Positions 32,001 through 42,966 of a DNA stretch of 64,000 nt are shown piece by piece. This DNA comes from Cyclaneusma minus (Eukaryota > Ascomycota > Leotiomycetes > Marthamycetales > Marthamycetaceae). The stretch covers positions 124,001 through 188,000 of the forward strand of contig JAKZHN010000004.1 in NCBI GenBank assembly GCA_037179335.1, given 5' to 3'. The notes under the pieces are model-generated. The model saw only the letters and a list, made by a program, of their open reading frames with translations, ran no database searches and had not been told where the DNA came from. Positions within the stretch are counted from its first letter, which is position 1. Each line of letters starts with the position of its first letter. Made by a program: the position numbers and the translations under genes.

Positions 32001-34047
32001 CAAGGCCCTTGCGGAAGCCGTCCTCTCGTCCCCCGAGACGGCTTATGTACTCAGCCGGGTCACGATTCAATATTCACCTCTGCTTTTGACCCCGGCGCAA
32101 GGGCAACAAGCCTTCACCGCAACCTCAACCCTATCACGGCCAGCTTCGCTACACCCTCTGCAGTGTTTCTGGTAGCAGCGCTACTGTACCTAAGCTGCCA
32201 GCCGCGACCATTGGCCTCTGGGGAGGCTGCCTCTCGATTTCGATCCGACGCGAGCGAATCGAGGCTGGCCAATAATCTATTTGGTGGTGCGACTGTCTCA
32301 TCGTGGCAGCTGTTGGCTGATTTTCATTCCACCGTCATCTCTTCGACCGGGCCTGGCCACACTGGACCATGTTTTAGACTTCACCGTTGCCGTGGCACAA
32401 AGCTTGAGATCCCAGTCTCACTCGTCGTCGTGGGGACTCCCTCTGTAGTGACGATGAGAGCATGGAGATGCCGGCTATTCGTTTGAACTCATTGTCGCAT
32501 GAAGCGCCTTGCAGCATGAGGTAAGACAGCGGTTGGTGGTGTCCAGCTGGCCGTCGAGGCATCCCTCTCGCACGAGCCAATGCCAAAGTTGGCAGCTTCA
32601 CAATATTCAACAAGAGAGTTTTTGACAGAGCTTATGGCGGTGAAGGTGAAAACTCTTCGACGCACATGAGATGAGATGGATATAGCAGGCATGAAACTCG
32701 CTGTCGTGTGCCTTGTTCTGACTGGGCTTCTCCGTGGACCTATGTTACATGTATCGCCCTTGAGCTCACTACTCCATCTGGAAGCACGAAACGGCACGGA
32801 CTTGTTGACGAGGATGAGACAAGCTGCAGGACCTGTGTGTTCTTCATGCGCGAGCTGCATTAGGCCACTCATATTGGCGTATTCCAGACTGGCCGATCTG
32901 CAGCTAGGCGAGTAGTCTGCTCAATGCTTGAACTTGTTCCTGGGGACGACACGTGTGCCCGGCCCGTTCCCCGAAGTTATGTTCACTCAAGCTACTACTC
33001 CCGACTCCGTCAACTACATACACATCGTGGTCTAAAGAACTCCCAACTGTGGCTGCAACTTACATCCTTTGAGGTGCCAAGTTCGGACCCCGTGTCCATC
33101 AAGGTATGTCGGCTGGAGTCGGACATAACATAGTTGGCCTTCATATTCCTCACTTCTAGCCAATAATCCGAAGCCGCCTGTCCTTCAAGTGGATATCTTT
33201 CTACTAGTGCCATATTCACCGCCCCCAGATATTCACGACTCGATGGTGCACGCCACCTGTTCGCAGCGACTGGCCAGCAGGTTGGGCAGCAGCATTTCAC
33301 GCGGGCTGATAAGTCGATAAGTTCATGTTACATGCATGATAACTCGACCTATTTCTGCCCCACAGGTCCCCTAAATCGTGGCTTGGCAGTATGTTGGCAG
33401 TGCACGGCAGTGGCATAGGTACATGTATTATTGAAGGCCAAGAGCCCGACTTCGGATCCCGGAATACCCTCACGGACGGCCTCGTCTCCGCTACCAGCAT
33501 ACCACATACTAACTAATGCGGCAACATAGCTAGCGCGGAGATAGTGAGCGTGGCCTTGCATGCTACAGGCTGCAAAATGCAAACTCCACCGTGCTGTTCC
33601 TTTCCTCTGCATCCTCGATGCTAAGCTGGAAACAGAAGTTTGCGACTGGCCAACATCTTCAAGGAATCCAGTCTTTGCATCCTCACCGCCGGCGCCGCTT
33701 CGTCTATTTTGATCTCTTCAAAGGCCGGGTGGACGACGGCTTTCAGATTCTCTAGACTCTTGTTGGGTGGGACTTGGGACTATGCAAAGTCCAAGTCCTT
33801 CTAGTGCAATTGGTTGAAATCAAAGTTTGGTTACACTTAACAGCACGGATCCACGGGCCCCAAAGTTGTGGGTTGTGGATTTGCGGGAAATAGAATCATC
33901 AGTGGGTTGCGGGCCGATCCCGTTACTCTACTTCAACATACCAGGCACGACGTCTGAAGCTTTTTCGCTGCTTTGGCCTTTCCCGCCAACAACAGCGTCG
34001 TAATACCGAGCACCAAAAGGACGAGCAGCCACACAATTGCAAGCATC
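29027..34047. promoter_or_regulatory. Five kb gene-free region upstream of the kinase gene and utr4
   Basis: No convincing gene on either strand; frames such as 31695-32486 (no credible ATG context, Cys/Ser/Pro noise) are not supported. The stretch 30100-30260 is strongly purine-rich on the plus strand, hence pyrimidine-rich on the kinase-coding strand, which in fungi often marks transcription starts; it contains GAGGTGACGAGCGGG twice (30102-30116 and 30213-30227). Other features: a GC-rich hairpin-prone block near 30680-30722, a 10-bp tandem repeat at 31465, and an inverted repeat at 33770-33798 (GGACTTGGGACT pairing with AGTCCAAGTCC). Confidence 0.45.
31465..31494. repeat. Tandem repeat, 10 bp x 3
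   Basis: Three exact copies of TCGAAAGGTC at 31465-31474, 31475-31484 and 31485-31494 in noncoding DNA. Confidence 0.9.
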
Positions 34048-35537
34048 ATGGCGAAGATCCCGCGCCCGGCCGATTTCGATGTCGTGTTGCTGGATATCGG
34101 TATGTGAAAAATTTTCCCATCACCATGCGCCACAGGGGAACGAGAAACGCGGTGTGAAGACACTTGGCTTCGCGCCCCGATGGCCTGGGTCCGGTGCTGA
34201 AGGCGGCTTGTCGCTCCGTAGCGTCTCTCTCCAATTCTTGCCCTCCTTGCTTTCTTTTTCGAGGTTGCCGCTGTCAGCGCCGGCTGGGGAAGAAGCTTAT
34301 TTCGACGCTTAAGAGTCCGTCAATTTTGCCACGTCACGTGGAGTTGGTCCTCTCCCCTTTTGTTGCCGACGAGTCCTGCGAGTGCTGGTATTTGGAGATG
34401 TTGAAGCTGATGGTTGAAATTGTACAGAAGGGACAGTATGCCCTATTTCTTTCGTGAAGGACGTATTGGTAAGTCGACGAGTCTCTCAACGCCTCTCTCC
34501 TATTTCGACATATTCACTTGTCTGTTCTGCTATGCTTTTCTCTTACTATGGTGGAAGTGATGGCGACAGGAGGATATAAGGCGATTGACAGGACAATTAC
34601 TGGTTGGCAGGCGGTAAAGATGTCTTCAGATGTCCGACATCACCTAGAATGGCTTAAGATCCATCATTTGCTGCGGGGAACACCGGAGTTGCTCTCTCTA
34701 ACATACTCACCCAGTATCCCTACGCCATCAACGCGCTCCCAGCCACTCTGGTCTCCAAATGGTCGTCTGAAGAGTTCACGGCCATTCGCAACACCTTCCC
34801 ACCAGAATTCCAGACCCCTTCAAAGCTCTTCAACCACGCCCTCGACCTCTCAGCACAGGATGTCAAAGCGCCCTATCTGAAAGCTTTGCAAGGTAGACAG
34901 ACCCAAGCCCCCATTGACATGAAAACTCCAGGACATGACAAATTATCAAGTCATCTAACTTCACATAGGCTACCTGTGGCGCACCGGCTATGCGAAAGGC
35001 GAGCTACTCTGCGAGCTCTTCCCTGACGTCCAGCCCGCCATCGAGAGATGGGTATCAGGTAGTCCATCGGGAGAAGAACAGCCCAACAAAAAGGTGAAGA
35101 TCGAAGACAGCACCTCAGCCAGCTCACCAAGCCCCCTCGCAAAGAAAGTAATCATTTACTCCAGCGGCAGCGTCGAAGCACAAAAGCTGCTTTTTGGCCA
35201 CACGAAAGGCACTGATGGCGCGAAAGTCGACTTGCAGCCCTTGATATCTGGCTATTTCGACACCGTGAATGCGGGTCCGAAGATTGAGAGGAATAGCTAT
35301 CATTTGATCAAGACCACCATGTCCTTAGAGGCATTCGAGAGGTCAGAACATCCACGTACTCTGGATATCTTGGGTTCGATAGAAAGATGGCTGTTCTTGA
35401 GCGATAACGTGATGGAGGTGGAGGCGGCGAGAGCGGCGGGCATGCAGGCGTTGATTGTGGAGAGGCCGGGGAACAAGGAGGTCAGTGAGGAGGACAGGAA
35501 TAAGTTTGGCAGCGTGAGGAGTTTCGAGGGCTTGTGA
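34048..35537 (+). CDS. utr4: Enolase-phosphatase E1 (methionine salvage)
   Basis: HAD-family bifunctional enzyme of the methionine salvage pathway, converting 2,3-diketo-5-methylthiopentyl-1-phosphate to the acireductone. Exons: 34048-34099, 34428-34468, 34715-34892, 34969-35537; 279 residues. Splicing restores the N-terminal signature VVLLDIEGTVCPISFVKDVL, where the Asp of LLDIEGT is the expected nucleophile. Further hallmarks: KGELLCELFPDV with its WRTGY neighbour, IIYSSGSVEAQKLLFGHT, GYFDT, and WLFLSDNVMEVEAA. Introns 1 and 2 are unusually long for this window (328 and 246 nt), while exon 2 has only 41 nt. Between GPKIERNSY and ERWLFLSDN there are about 28 residues, more than I expect, so a small insertion or an unrecognised exon boundary is possible. 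It is the last conserved gene before the accessory block. Confidence 0.9.
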
Positions 35538-35668
35538 AGCAGAACGCACTTATCAACTGTGCGATACGTTGACTTCCATGGCTGGAAATAGCTATTCTAC
35601 ATCAGAGCCAACACAATTCTCCTGGAAAGGCGAGAGCTTTCGTGATTAGTGAGATGCTGCTGCAATTT

Positions 35669-36765
35669 CTAGTCAATTCGACTGACCACGAACTGAAGCA
35701 TCCTCGCATTCTTCCCCAGGTAGGCAATTTCGCCCTGTTTGTATCCTACTTCTTCCCAGCGTCTGTACTGCGCCTCACTGAGCCAATTCGTGCCTGTTTC
35801 CTTTCCCACTTGATCCCAGATGCGCTGGAAGCTGTCTATGTCATGCCAGTAGCTGGGCTTTCCGCCATAGTTCGTATTTGGCTGCTCGTATGCTGGTTTA
35901 TTGCCCACTGTAAAGCCGCTGTCGCCCTCACTGTCAGCACTTTTTGTTCATTTGCATTTGTAAAAGCAAGCTTCATTGAACGGATGTATTAGGTAGCCAG
36001 AAAACCGACAAGGTTGGGAGCTACTCACACTATCGTCGCCTTCTTTTTTGATAATTTCACCACCTGTTTCAGCGCCTTGATTTGAATATCCCAACTCCAT
36101 TGATGAAGCACAAGCGATATCGAGATGACATCGAAGTAGCCATACAACGACTTTAGCTCATCATTCGGATCCAAAATATCCGTCTCAATGAACTTCGAAC
36201 CAAATCTGTCTTTGTCACGAAACATCTCGAACCCAACATCCCAATGATTGGCAATGTCAGTTCCGTAGAGATGATCAGACGGAGCGCCGTCGAGGACTAG
36301 CTGGCGCAGATCATGGCCAATGAAGCATCCAATATCTAGAAATGTGTTTCCGGCTTCTAGACGTTTGAGGACGAAGGAATATGCGGGAGATAATGGCAGC
36401 ATGGGTGTTGTGAAGTTGCCCAGGCCCGTACAGGGGTATGAACGGATCGCCCATGCTTTGTCTCGCTTTGCATTCATCCGTCAGCATCTGAGGATTTGAC
36501 GATTAAGACCAGCAACATACCATTTCGTGGACATGCTTTGAGATGTCTGCAGCGGGTACTTTGCTATAGTTTTCGAGCAACGTGCGGAACTGGGAGGTTC
36601 AGTCAGAGAGATTCGTGGTGTTGTTGGAATAACGGTAGAACTTAGTACCTTTGGGGTGATTTTGTGGTCAATGTTCTCATGGTAGTAGACCACACTCTTA
36701 GATTTCCGGAACGACTTAGCCCAGTCTGGATCTGATCCTTCGTCTTTTCCCGTCGCAGACGACAT
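35669..36765 (-). CDS. Class I SAM-dependent methyltransferase (secondary-metabolism type)
   Basis: Four exons on the minus strand: 36765-36649, 36589-36521, 36465-36029, 35930-35669, giving 294 residues. Splicing yields HKITPKFRTLLENYSKVPAA, then the family-typical RDKAWAIRSYPCTGLGNF and, at the last junction, ATIVEGDSGFTVGNK. SAM-binding motif I is TFLDIGCFIGHDL (about residues 103-115); an acidic residue ends the next strand (YGTDI). The intron 2 acceptor is AAG after a GCTGAC branch point. An in-frame ATG at 36894 would add 43 residues without resemblance to the family, so 36765 is preferred. Relatives are fungus-specific methyltransferases often found beside biosynthetic genes; the substrate is unknown. 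The neighbour 0.9 kb upstream, on the same strand, is a UstY-family gene. Confidence 0.82.
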
Positions 36766-37638
36766 TTCGAGCACGTCGCTGACGAAGAGGTGAGCACCCA
36801 AACTTGCTTCAAGCGTCACCAACCTCCTAGCAACCAAGTGCTCAAGTTTCGGGAGCAAGAACTGGCGTTTCCCTTTATATTTAGATCCGAACATTCAACA
36901 GATTACCATGGAAATTGCTTGATCCTATGAGCTATCCGGCAGCCTCGCCGATACAAGGTACCCTTGAAGCTGTATCCGGCTCAGAAAGGAAACTCCGCTG
37001 CGACTCGGCAGTCACACCGCAAACACCGCATATGAAGACGAAGCGGTGTCGACAGCATTTTGGACCCCACCTCACATTATCAAATGCAATGCAGATCCGT
37101 CACGGCGCACAAGGCAACACGAGCGTGTCAAGATCGAGTGTTCAAGTCGGATGCTTACGATATCTCCGAATCAGCCTTGCGAAAAGCCTGAAGCACTCCC
37201 GTATGTACGTGACGTGCTTTCTGCAGTAGCGCAAGATCGGTGGAATTGACGCTATTTACGTGTGCTATTGGTGTCTTCTCGCGGGACTAAAGAGGAGGGG
37301 GTATATGCGGGGATAGCGGGAATAGCATGTGGTGACAGGGCAGATTTTGTGAATTGAGATTGTTTTCGACTGTCAAAAATGCGAGAAAATCTCACTAGCT
37401 TGAGAAAGTTCCAGTCAATTGGACAGAACGCAAGTGACTGGATGAAGTCCAAGCGATATGGCGAAACTCTAGCAAGAGAATTCGAGTGACTTGGAACAAT
37501 CTGAAGGATTAGGACTTGCGTAGAAGCGGTGAGAATCCCAGCTGAAGGCTGAAGGAAGACTTCCGAGGTGATCGATGGGAACTAAGAAGAATCCTATGAC
37601 CGAACACCTGTATTTTACTCTCAAGAACAGACTGCGAC
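36766..37638. other. Interval between methyltransferase and UstY-like gene
   Basis: Contains the methyltransferase promoter and UstY-like 3' UTR. From 37340 to 37560 several short words recur loosely (AGTGACTTGG, CAATTGG, GCAAGTGACTGG), similar in flavour to the AT-rich relics but without clear alignment. No gene seen. Confidence 0.45.
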
Positions 37639-38554
37639 TCAGTCTAGAATCGACCCAATCGGCAGACCATCCACTCCTCCATCACATCGCCCCCACTCGG
37701 CCGGAAAGTCATCATGATAGCAAGCCGTATGCTCTGTCGCCCAGTCCCTAATCGCATCCCAATCTCTGCACTGTCTGGTCTGGCCTTCACCAGCATCTCT
37801 ATGCAGCCTGGTTTTCAGAAGCGTATCGTCTGCCAGGCACATAACATGCTGCCGCAGAGTATCGAAACAGTGGAGATCATGTTCTCTTGGCCACGCTACC
37901 TCTCCTCCGGCTTCGAGAACCATATAGTGTCGACGGAGGATTTTTCTGTTGCGAAATACTGATTAGCATGACAATTTCGAGGGTGAAAGGAAGGTTGGAC
38001 ATCATACATGCAATGGATGTTGTGATAAGCCTCCATGACATAGACGGCTTTACTCGAATCTCCTGGATGTAGCTCCGTCTCAGGAAGGTTTCGTGCAGCG
38101 GCCCAGTCCAAGTCGACAGCTACGAGACCGTGACCGGCTTCGATTTCCTCCCATGCTGCTGATGCTTCTGTCTCGTTTCGCAAGGAATATTTCGTTCTGA
38201 GGGACCCCTGACGCTCGATGTTGCGTTTTGTACTGATTCCATCTAGCAAAGGATGAGTCCAGGTTCGTCTTGCTTGGTGAGTCATTCAGACTTACTGGAC
38301 GATGTAAATAGCTTATTCTGTGTTGAGATCATATGCCCAATATAGATAGCCTGTAAGATCACGAGAACAATGAGGCCGCATATGATGGAGGGAATCAGCC
38401 ACGCAACAGAGTGATTCTTCTTCGGTGACTGAGTCTGAGGTTCAAGAAGTGCTTCTTTGCAGTCCTCGACCTCGTTCAAGTCCCCTTCGAGGGTCGACAA
38501 TGAATCTCGATGATACGCATCTCGAGCCTCGTTGCTTTCACCAGAATTCGCCAT
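37639..38554 (-). CDS. UstYa-family protein (DUF3328)
   Basis: Member of the DUF3328/UstY family, membrane-anchored copper-type oxidases that crosslink, hydroxylate or halogenate fungal peptides. Exons on the minus strand: 38554-38296, 38242-38008, 37945-37639; 266 residues. Intron 1 is GTAAGT...TAG. Intron 2 is GTATGA...CAACAG; only this acceptor gives HNIHC-IKILRRHY and then EHDLHCFDTLRQHVMC in frame. The protein has a cytosolic N-terminus, one transmembrane helix (about 50-70, VAWLIPSIICGLIVLVILQA) and both family-defining HxxHC motifs: HNIHC (160-164) and HDLHC (187-191). The C-terminal CRDWDAIRDWATEHTACY is also typical. Nothing looks broken. It stands between a methyltransferase and a small secreted peptide. 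Confidence 0.88.
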
Positions 38555-39190
38555 GTTGTATCAATATTGCTGCTAACAAGTCATTTAGAAGGGGGGGGGG
38601 GGGCTGTGGGGTTATGAGAGAGGGCGGAAGAGCCTTTCAGGATCAACGACCTGTACTCGGACGAATGTTGAATACAAAGTGGAAGAGAAGGCAATCAACT
38701 GGGGGCTGTTGCGGACGCGGGCCGTGGGGTGGCTTTTCCTGAAATAGTAGACCGATAAGCAAACCGGTAAAGACCCAATCAAGTGAAGTGATTTACCTGC
38801 CCTTCTCAAACTTCGTCCCGGGGCCTGCTGTCAACCTAAAATTAGTGTCAGCTTCCTAACATTGTTAGTATTCGTACTTGGCGATGTAACATGTCTATGC
38901 GGTAGCCTGGAGTTGATGCACGATAGGTGTACCTGATTATCCGGGGGTGGAACCAGCTAGATCATATAAGTCTGGCCAGGTCTTCAGTGCCGAATCTTTC
39001 TCATCCATCAACCATTAGCTCAAGTCAGACCCGTTTCTTGACACAATCCACAATTTCTCAAGTGTACATCTGATCTTCCAACGAAGAGGCCATTGAAAGC
39101 AACTACTCAAACTGCAAGGTAAGTCTAAGAATACATCGTGAACGGATTATGGAATTGACTAGTCCAAAGCATTCGATATTCTTCCTCATC
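38555..39190. promoter_or_regulatory. Divergent promoter, UstY-like gene / small secreted peptide
   Basis: A 636-base head-to-head interval. It holds a 13-base G run at 38591-38603 and a plus-oriented ATATAAG near 38963, about 230 bases before the peptide start. Head-to-head placement would allow shared control. Confidence 0.5.
38591..38603. repeat. Poly-G run (13 nt)
   Basis: Uninterrupted run of 13 G in the divergent promoter, 37 bases upstream of the UstY-like start codon. Length is prone to sequencing error. Confidence 0.8.
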
Positions 39191-39400
39191 ATGCATGCTC
39201 TCAAAGCTACAACCCTCGTCGTCCTGAGCCTTGCTCTCGCCACATGTGCTCTCCCAATGACACCTGGTCTCGAACTGCGAGCAGAGGCTGAGAGTGCCAC
39301 GCCCCCTTTTGCCGACTGCGGACAATCAGGCAGTGCTGTCGAGGCTCGAAGCATTGAGAATGTGACTGGCGGTGGGAATCTCCTGGGATGCGGTCTCTGA
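39191..39400 (+). CDS. Small secreted peptide, 69 aa (possible peptide precursor)
   Basis: Frame open from an ATG at 39149, but the ATG at 39191 gives a clean signal peptide (MHALKATTLVVLSLALATCA), so I prefer it. The remaining 49 residues are small and polar with two cysteines (about residues 43 and 67), one N-glycosylation sequon (NVT) and a Gly-rich end, GGGNLLGCGL. There is no lysine-arginine pair; two single Arg sites stand in similar settings, ELRAEAES and VEARSIEN. The AEAE after the first Arg resembles dipeptidyl-peptidase trimming sites in secreted fungal pro-peptides. I do not recognise the family. Divergent neighbour of the UstY-like gene, hence a candidate precursor; a small effector-like protein or a chance ORF are the alternatives. 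A 3' intron that removes the stop is not excluded. Confidence 0.45.
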   Translation: MHALKATTLVVLSLALATCALPMTPGLELRAEAESATPPFADCGQSGSAVEARSIENVTGGGNLLGCGL

Positions 39401-40121
39401 TTGGCTCCAGATACGAGGATGTCGAATGTTCAAGTTGGGGGTTACGGATCTCGGTGGGAGTTTTGGCGAAGAGGACAGTTCGGACAGTTGAGCCAGTCGA
39501 TGAAGAACCGAATATGAATATGAGTCAAAATTCCAAAGCTCGCTAAAGTATCATTGTAATTGATTTTTGATTTTCTACGCTCTTTCCTTATGCTAAATGA
39601 CAGATAAAGCTCATAATAGCTCCAGAAGCACGGCACATGGGTTAACCGTACCTAGTAGCGCTCATCCCGGTCCGAGCCGTAACTGGGCCCTGATATGGGG
39701 GCAATTTATTCTTTCCGGCCTTGCCAAGGTGTCAATATGACTTAATAAACATCGGAGGATTCGAGCGGTGAAACGTCGCGCTATGAGTGGCGGATTGTAC
39801 TTACGAGGTTGCGTATACAGCCCCCAAGACGCCACCAACTGCTCCCCCGGACAGCATCTTGAGCAATTCTCAGTTACTTATAGTAGAAACAAAAATATGC
39901 CTTGCCATGCATCCTGCCATATATGCATCTCGCCATGCATATTGCCACCCCACCTGTTGGTAATCAGTAGCACAGGGTTGTCATTTTTGATGGGGGCTGG
40001 GTCAGATGATGATCAGATAGCAGCTCGATATCCTCTTGATAAATGTTCTCCGACCTCCACTGTAGTCTTGTTGTTCCTTGACGACCTTTCTTCCTGCTGA
40101 ACTCACAAATTCCTTTCCGAT
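39401..40121. other. Gene-free interval with GCCATGCAT-type repeats
   Basis: No gene seen. Between about 39901 and 39950 the words GCCATGCAT, GCCATATATGCAT and GCCATGCATAT follow each other, three degenerate units of about 16-18 bases. Confidence 0.5.
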
Positions 40122-41487
40122 ATGGGTTTGTTCGTCAACGAGGCCAGTGTGCTGGTAGTGGCCATATTATTTCCCTTGCTAGATACACTTGTGGTCGGTG
40201 CCCGTCTCTATGTTCGTAGGATCAGGAAAATAAAACTCCAGGGCGATGACTTCACGATAATTTTCGCATTGGCAAGTCAATTCCGATGCCATATCACCCC
40301 GTGCAATCTAATATTACTGGCTAATCCGAGAAATTGAATTGTAGTTTCTTCTGTGGATCCTTAGTATCATTCTCATCGCCGGTAAATTTCGCCTTGATTT
40401 CGATTTTGAAGCATCAAGCTGACGAAGTTAATTCAGGAGCTGCGCTAGGAACTTTTGGTCAACATACAGCTATCGACCCAGTGACAGGCCAAGATGTCAT
40501 CACCATTAAGGAGACACGGGTAGTCAAGGTAAGTCAAGACTCCCGTCAAGCTTCACCTATAACTAACTCCAAAGCAAAAGCTCATCTTCGCATATTTTCT
40601 CGTGATGATACTAGCCCTCGGTGCTGTCAAGTTCAGCGTCATCCTCTTGTACCGTCGCATCTTCTCTGTCAGCCACACCTTCCGATGGTTTTCGCTAGCC
40701 ATGATGATTGTCGTTGCGCTATGGTGCACAGCATTCTTCTTTTCCACAGCATTTCAGTGCGGTACGAATATTTGGGCGTGGTGGACTAGTCCGACAACTA
40801 TCGCCGAGTACTGCGACGACACTCCAAATCAAGAACTCGTTTTCGCCGCCTTAGATATCGTCACAGACGTGCTGGTTCTCGCTATGCCTCTTCCGCTCAT
40901 ATTGAAGCTCCAGTTGCTTCCGTTGCAGAAGATCGCTGTTTGCAGCATTTTCCTTCTCGGTTTGTTGTAAGTGAACCATTGCGAGACTTGTAACCATAGG
41001 TAGCTTTTGACTGACGACTGGTTCAGCTCCGCTGCTGCAGCTTCTGCGCGACTAGCGTTCTTCGTTCAAGGCCCCTTTGGTGAGTTTCAGATGTCGTAAC
41101 AGCTATTCAGAGCCACAGACTGACTAAAAGCAGAGACGAAAATTGGTTACCGTGATCTTCTGGGTATGCTTTAACAAGAACTATTGCGGGGTAATATCTG
41201 GCTGACATTCCTACCAATATAAAGCTGTGGATACACTGACCGTCACTTGGGGCCAAATCGAGGTCGGGGTTGCTATTTTTGCGGCCTGCTTACCCACTCT
41301 TCGACCATTGTTCAACCATTACTCACCCGAGAGCCTCATTGGCAGCGTACGCTCAAAGCTCTCACTGAGTTCCCTTCGCTCATCCAAAGCCTCGAAGAAG
41401 AGTAGAGACGAGAGTGACGTTGCTGTCAGCGAAATACCTGACAATTACTCTTCCAAGAGTACTCTTGGGCACGGCAGGGATCAATAG
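40122..41487 (+). CDS. Fungal rhodopsin-domain seven-helix membrane protein
   Basis: Seven exons: 40122-40271, 40345-40381, 40437-40528, 40575-40966, 41027-41079, 41134-41163, 41225-41487, coding 338 residues; all junctions keep frame. The first intron uses a GC-AG pair (donor GCAAGT). The product has about seven hydrophobic helices and the landmarks of this family: RLYVRRIRKIKLQGDDFTII after helix 1, the extracellular segment beginning GAALGTFGQH, KFSVILLYRRIFS, a CGTNIWAWW segment, DIVTDVLVLAMPLPLILKLQ, GPFETKIGYRDLL, and VTWGQIEVGVAIFAACLPTLRP, then a charged Ser-rich tail. These are PTH11-like/SAT4-rhodopsin-domain proteins; some are proposed receptors, most have no known ligand. Same strand as the small secreted peptide, 0.7 kb downstream. 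Confidence 0.88.
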
Positions 41488-42966
41488 CATGGTCGATGAT
41501 GTTGTATTCTGGGGTGCCAGGCGTCAGGATATATCTGACGCCAAGCGCTAAGCTAAACTAGGGTAGAAGGGCTACCGGGCAGGTCACCTGACCGATAAGT
41601 ACGAGCCAGGATACTAAAGTCCGGGGAAACCGAAAGCAAGAAGTTGAGGATGGCATTCGATTTGTGGAGAAATAGCGCATTGGTGAAGAAGAGGACTTTG
41701 CCGGTGGAGACTGATAGAAAATCATGTCGTGTCGCCGCGACACAGGCCGATGGGGTAGATCTAGTCAAATTAAGCAAGCCACGATTGATAGGTTTTGAGA
41801 CATGCTGTTGCTCTTACTTGCTGTCACTCTGCTGCCAAGGAGTAATGCCTTTCGTCCTGCGACTGGAGAGAGAAGTTCACTGCGACGATTCTTGACGGAG
41901 TGTGCACCATCTCCGCCATTCTTGCAAGCTTCACTGTCATTACACCATACTGCTGTCTCCCGCGACAATTGTCGAGAACTTTTCGCCTGCCCACTTGTCC
42001 GCCACATATTCGTCGCTTCCGTTATTACGCAGCATATCCTCGGTCTGCTGGTCCACCGCTATATGTAGTTTTAGAAGCTGCTGCCACCGATTCAGACAAG
42101 TGCTGTCGTTTGCTTACCCTTTGTCATTCAGCTTATCCACCCACCGCCGTGCAACCCCTGATCTGGACCCCCTCATCGCGTCAATCTACGGGAAACACCA
42201 AATCATATCACCATGCTCACCCGTTCGAGAAAAAAGCACAGCTCCCAGGCACCCAAGTTGAGTTTGATCCATTGAAAAACCTAGTTTGTGTTGGACACGT
42301 CATCACAGGCTCAGTCACCATTTTGGGAACTCCAAAGAAAAGAAAAGAGAGAGAGAGCAAGACGTGCTTTTTATATCCAGATAACTGGATATACCCAGCG
42401 CGCAAAGTAATCAAGGCCTCAAGGGACTGGGCCGCTCATGCCGCCGAGAGTGATATTTCCGCCGTTGAGAAGCATTTCTGTCGTTCCAAGTGGCTGCTGT
42501 TATTAACAAAGTCTCCTCAACAGTGATACCCCGAGCTGTCTTTATGTGAACGTCTAAACCACGACTCACGGCTATACCGTGTGCAAGTAACTGGAGTAGC
42601 TGGGCTATTGCACTCGGGAATGAACCTTGGTACTACAAAAAACACAGCATGCGCAAAGCCATTGATGGTAGAAGTGTTTTATTACAAGACTGAAAAAGGG
42701 AAAAGAGGAAAGAGAAGGGGCTTATACAAACTGTTTTGACTTCCCAGCCTATCAGCTACAACATTCGATGGCTCGCACCGCTGTGGCTGTCCATCGCAGC
42801 CATCATCTAACCCTCTTACCGCCCCCCACTCCGCCCTATCACGTTTGCTCCCCTCTTCCGCAGAATATTATAAACTTAGTTCCATTATCCGTTACCCGCG
42901 TTTTGAGCCCACCCAAACAAATCTAGAAACCATTCTTGTAAGTCATCTGAGAATTGAGCTTAGTTC
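41488..42966. other. Gene-free interval
   Basis: Contains one long plus-strand frame (41900-42526) without an ATG at its beginning and without domain-like content; rejected as a gene. Purine-rich sequence near 42680-42720. Nothing else supported. Confidence 0.5.

Noticed and set aside
31695..32486. Plus-strand frame of 263 codons
   Set aside because: Composition is Ser/Pro/Cys/Arg-rich noise with no domain-like segment, and overlapping frames of similar length exist; long GC-rich noncoding DNA gives such frames by chance.
33933..34163. Minus-strand frame with an apparent transmembrane helix opposite utr4 exon 1
   Set aside because: It overlaps the conserved antisense exon MAKIPRPADFDVVLLDI; the hydrophobic run is the mirror of that coding sequence.
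41900..42526. Plus-strand frame of 208 codons beside the rhodopsin-domain gene
   Set aside because: No ATG at its beginning, no recognisable domain and low-quality composition.
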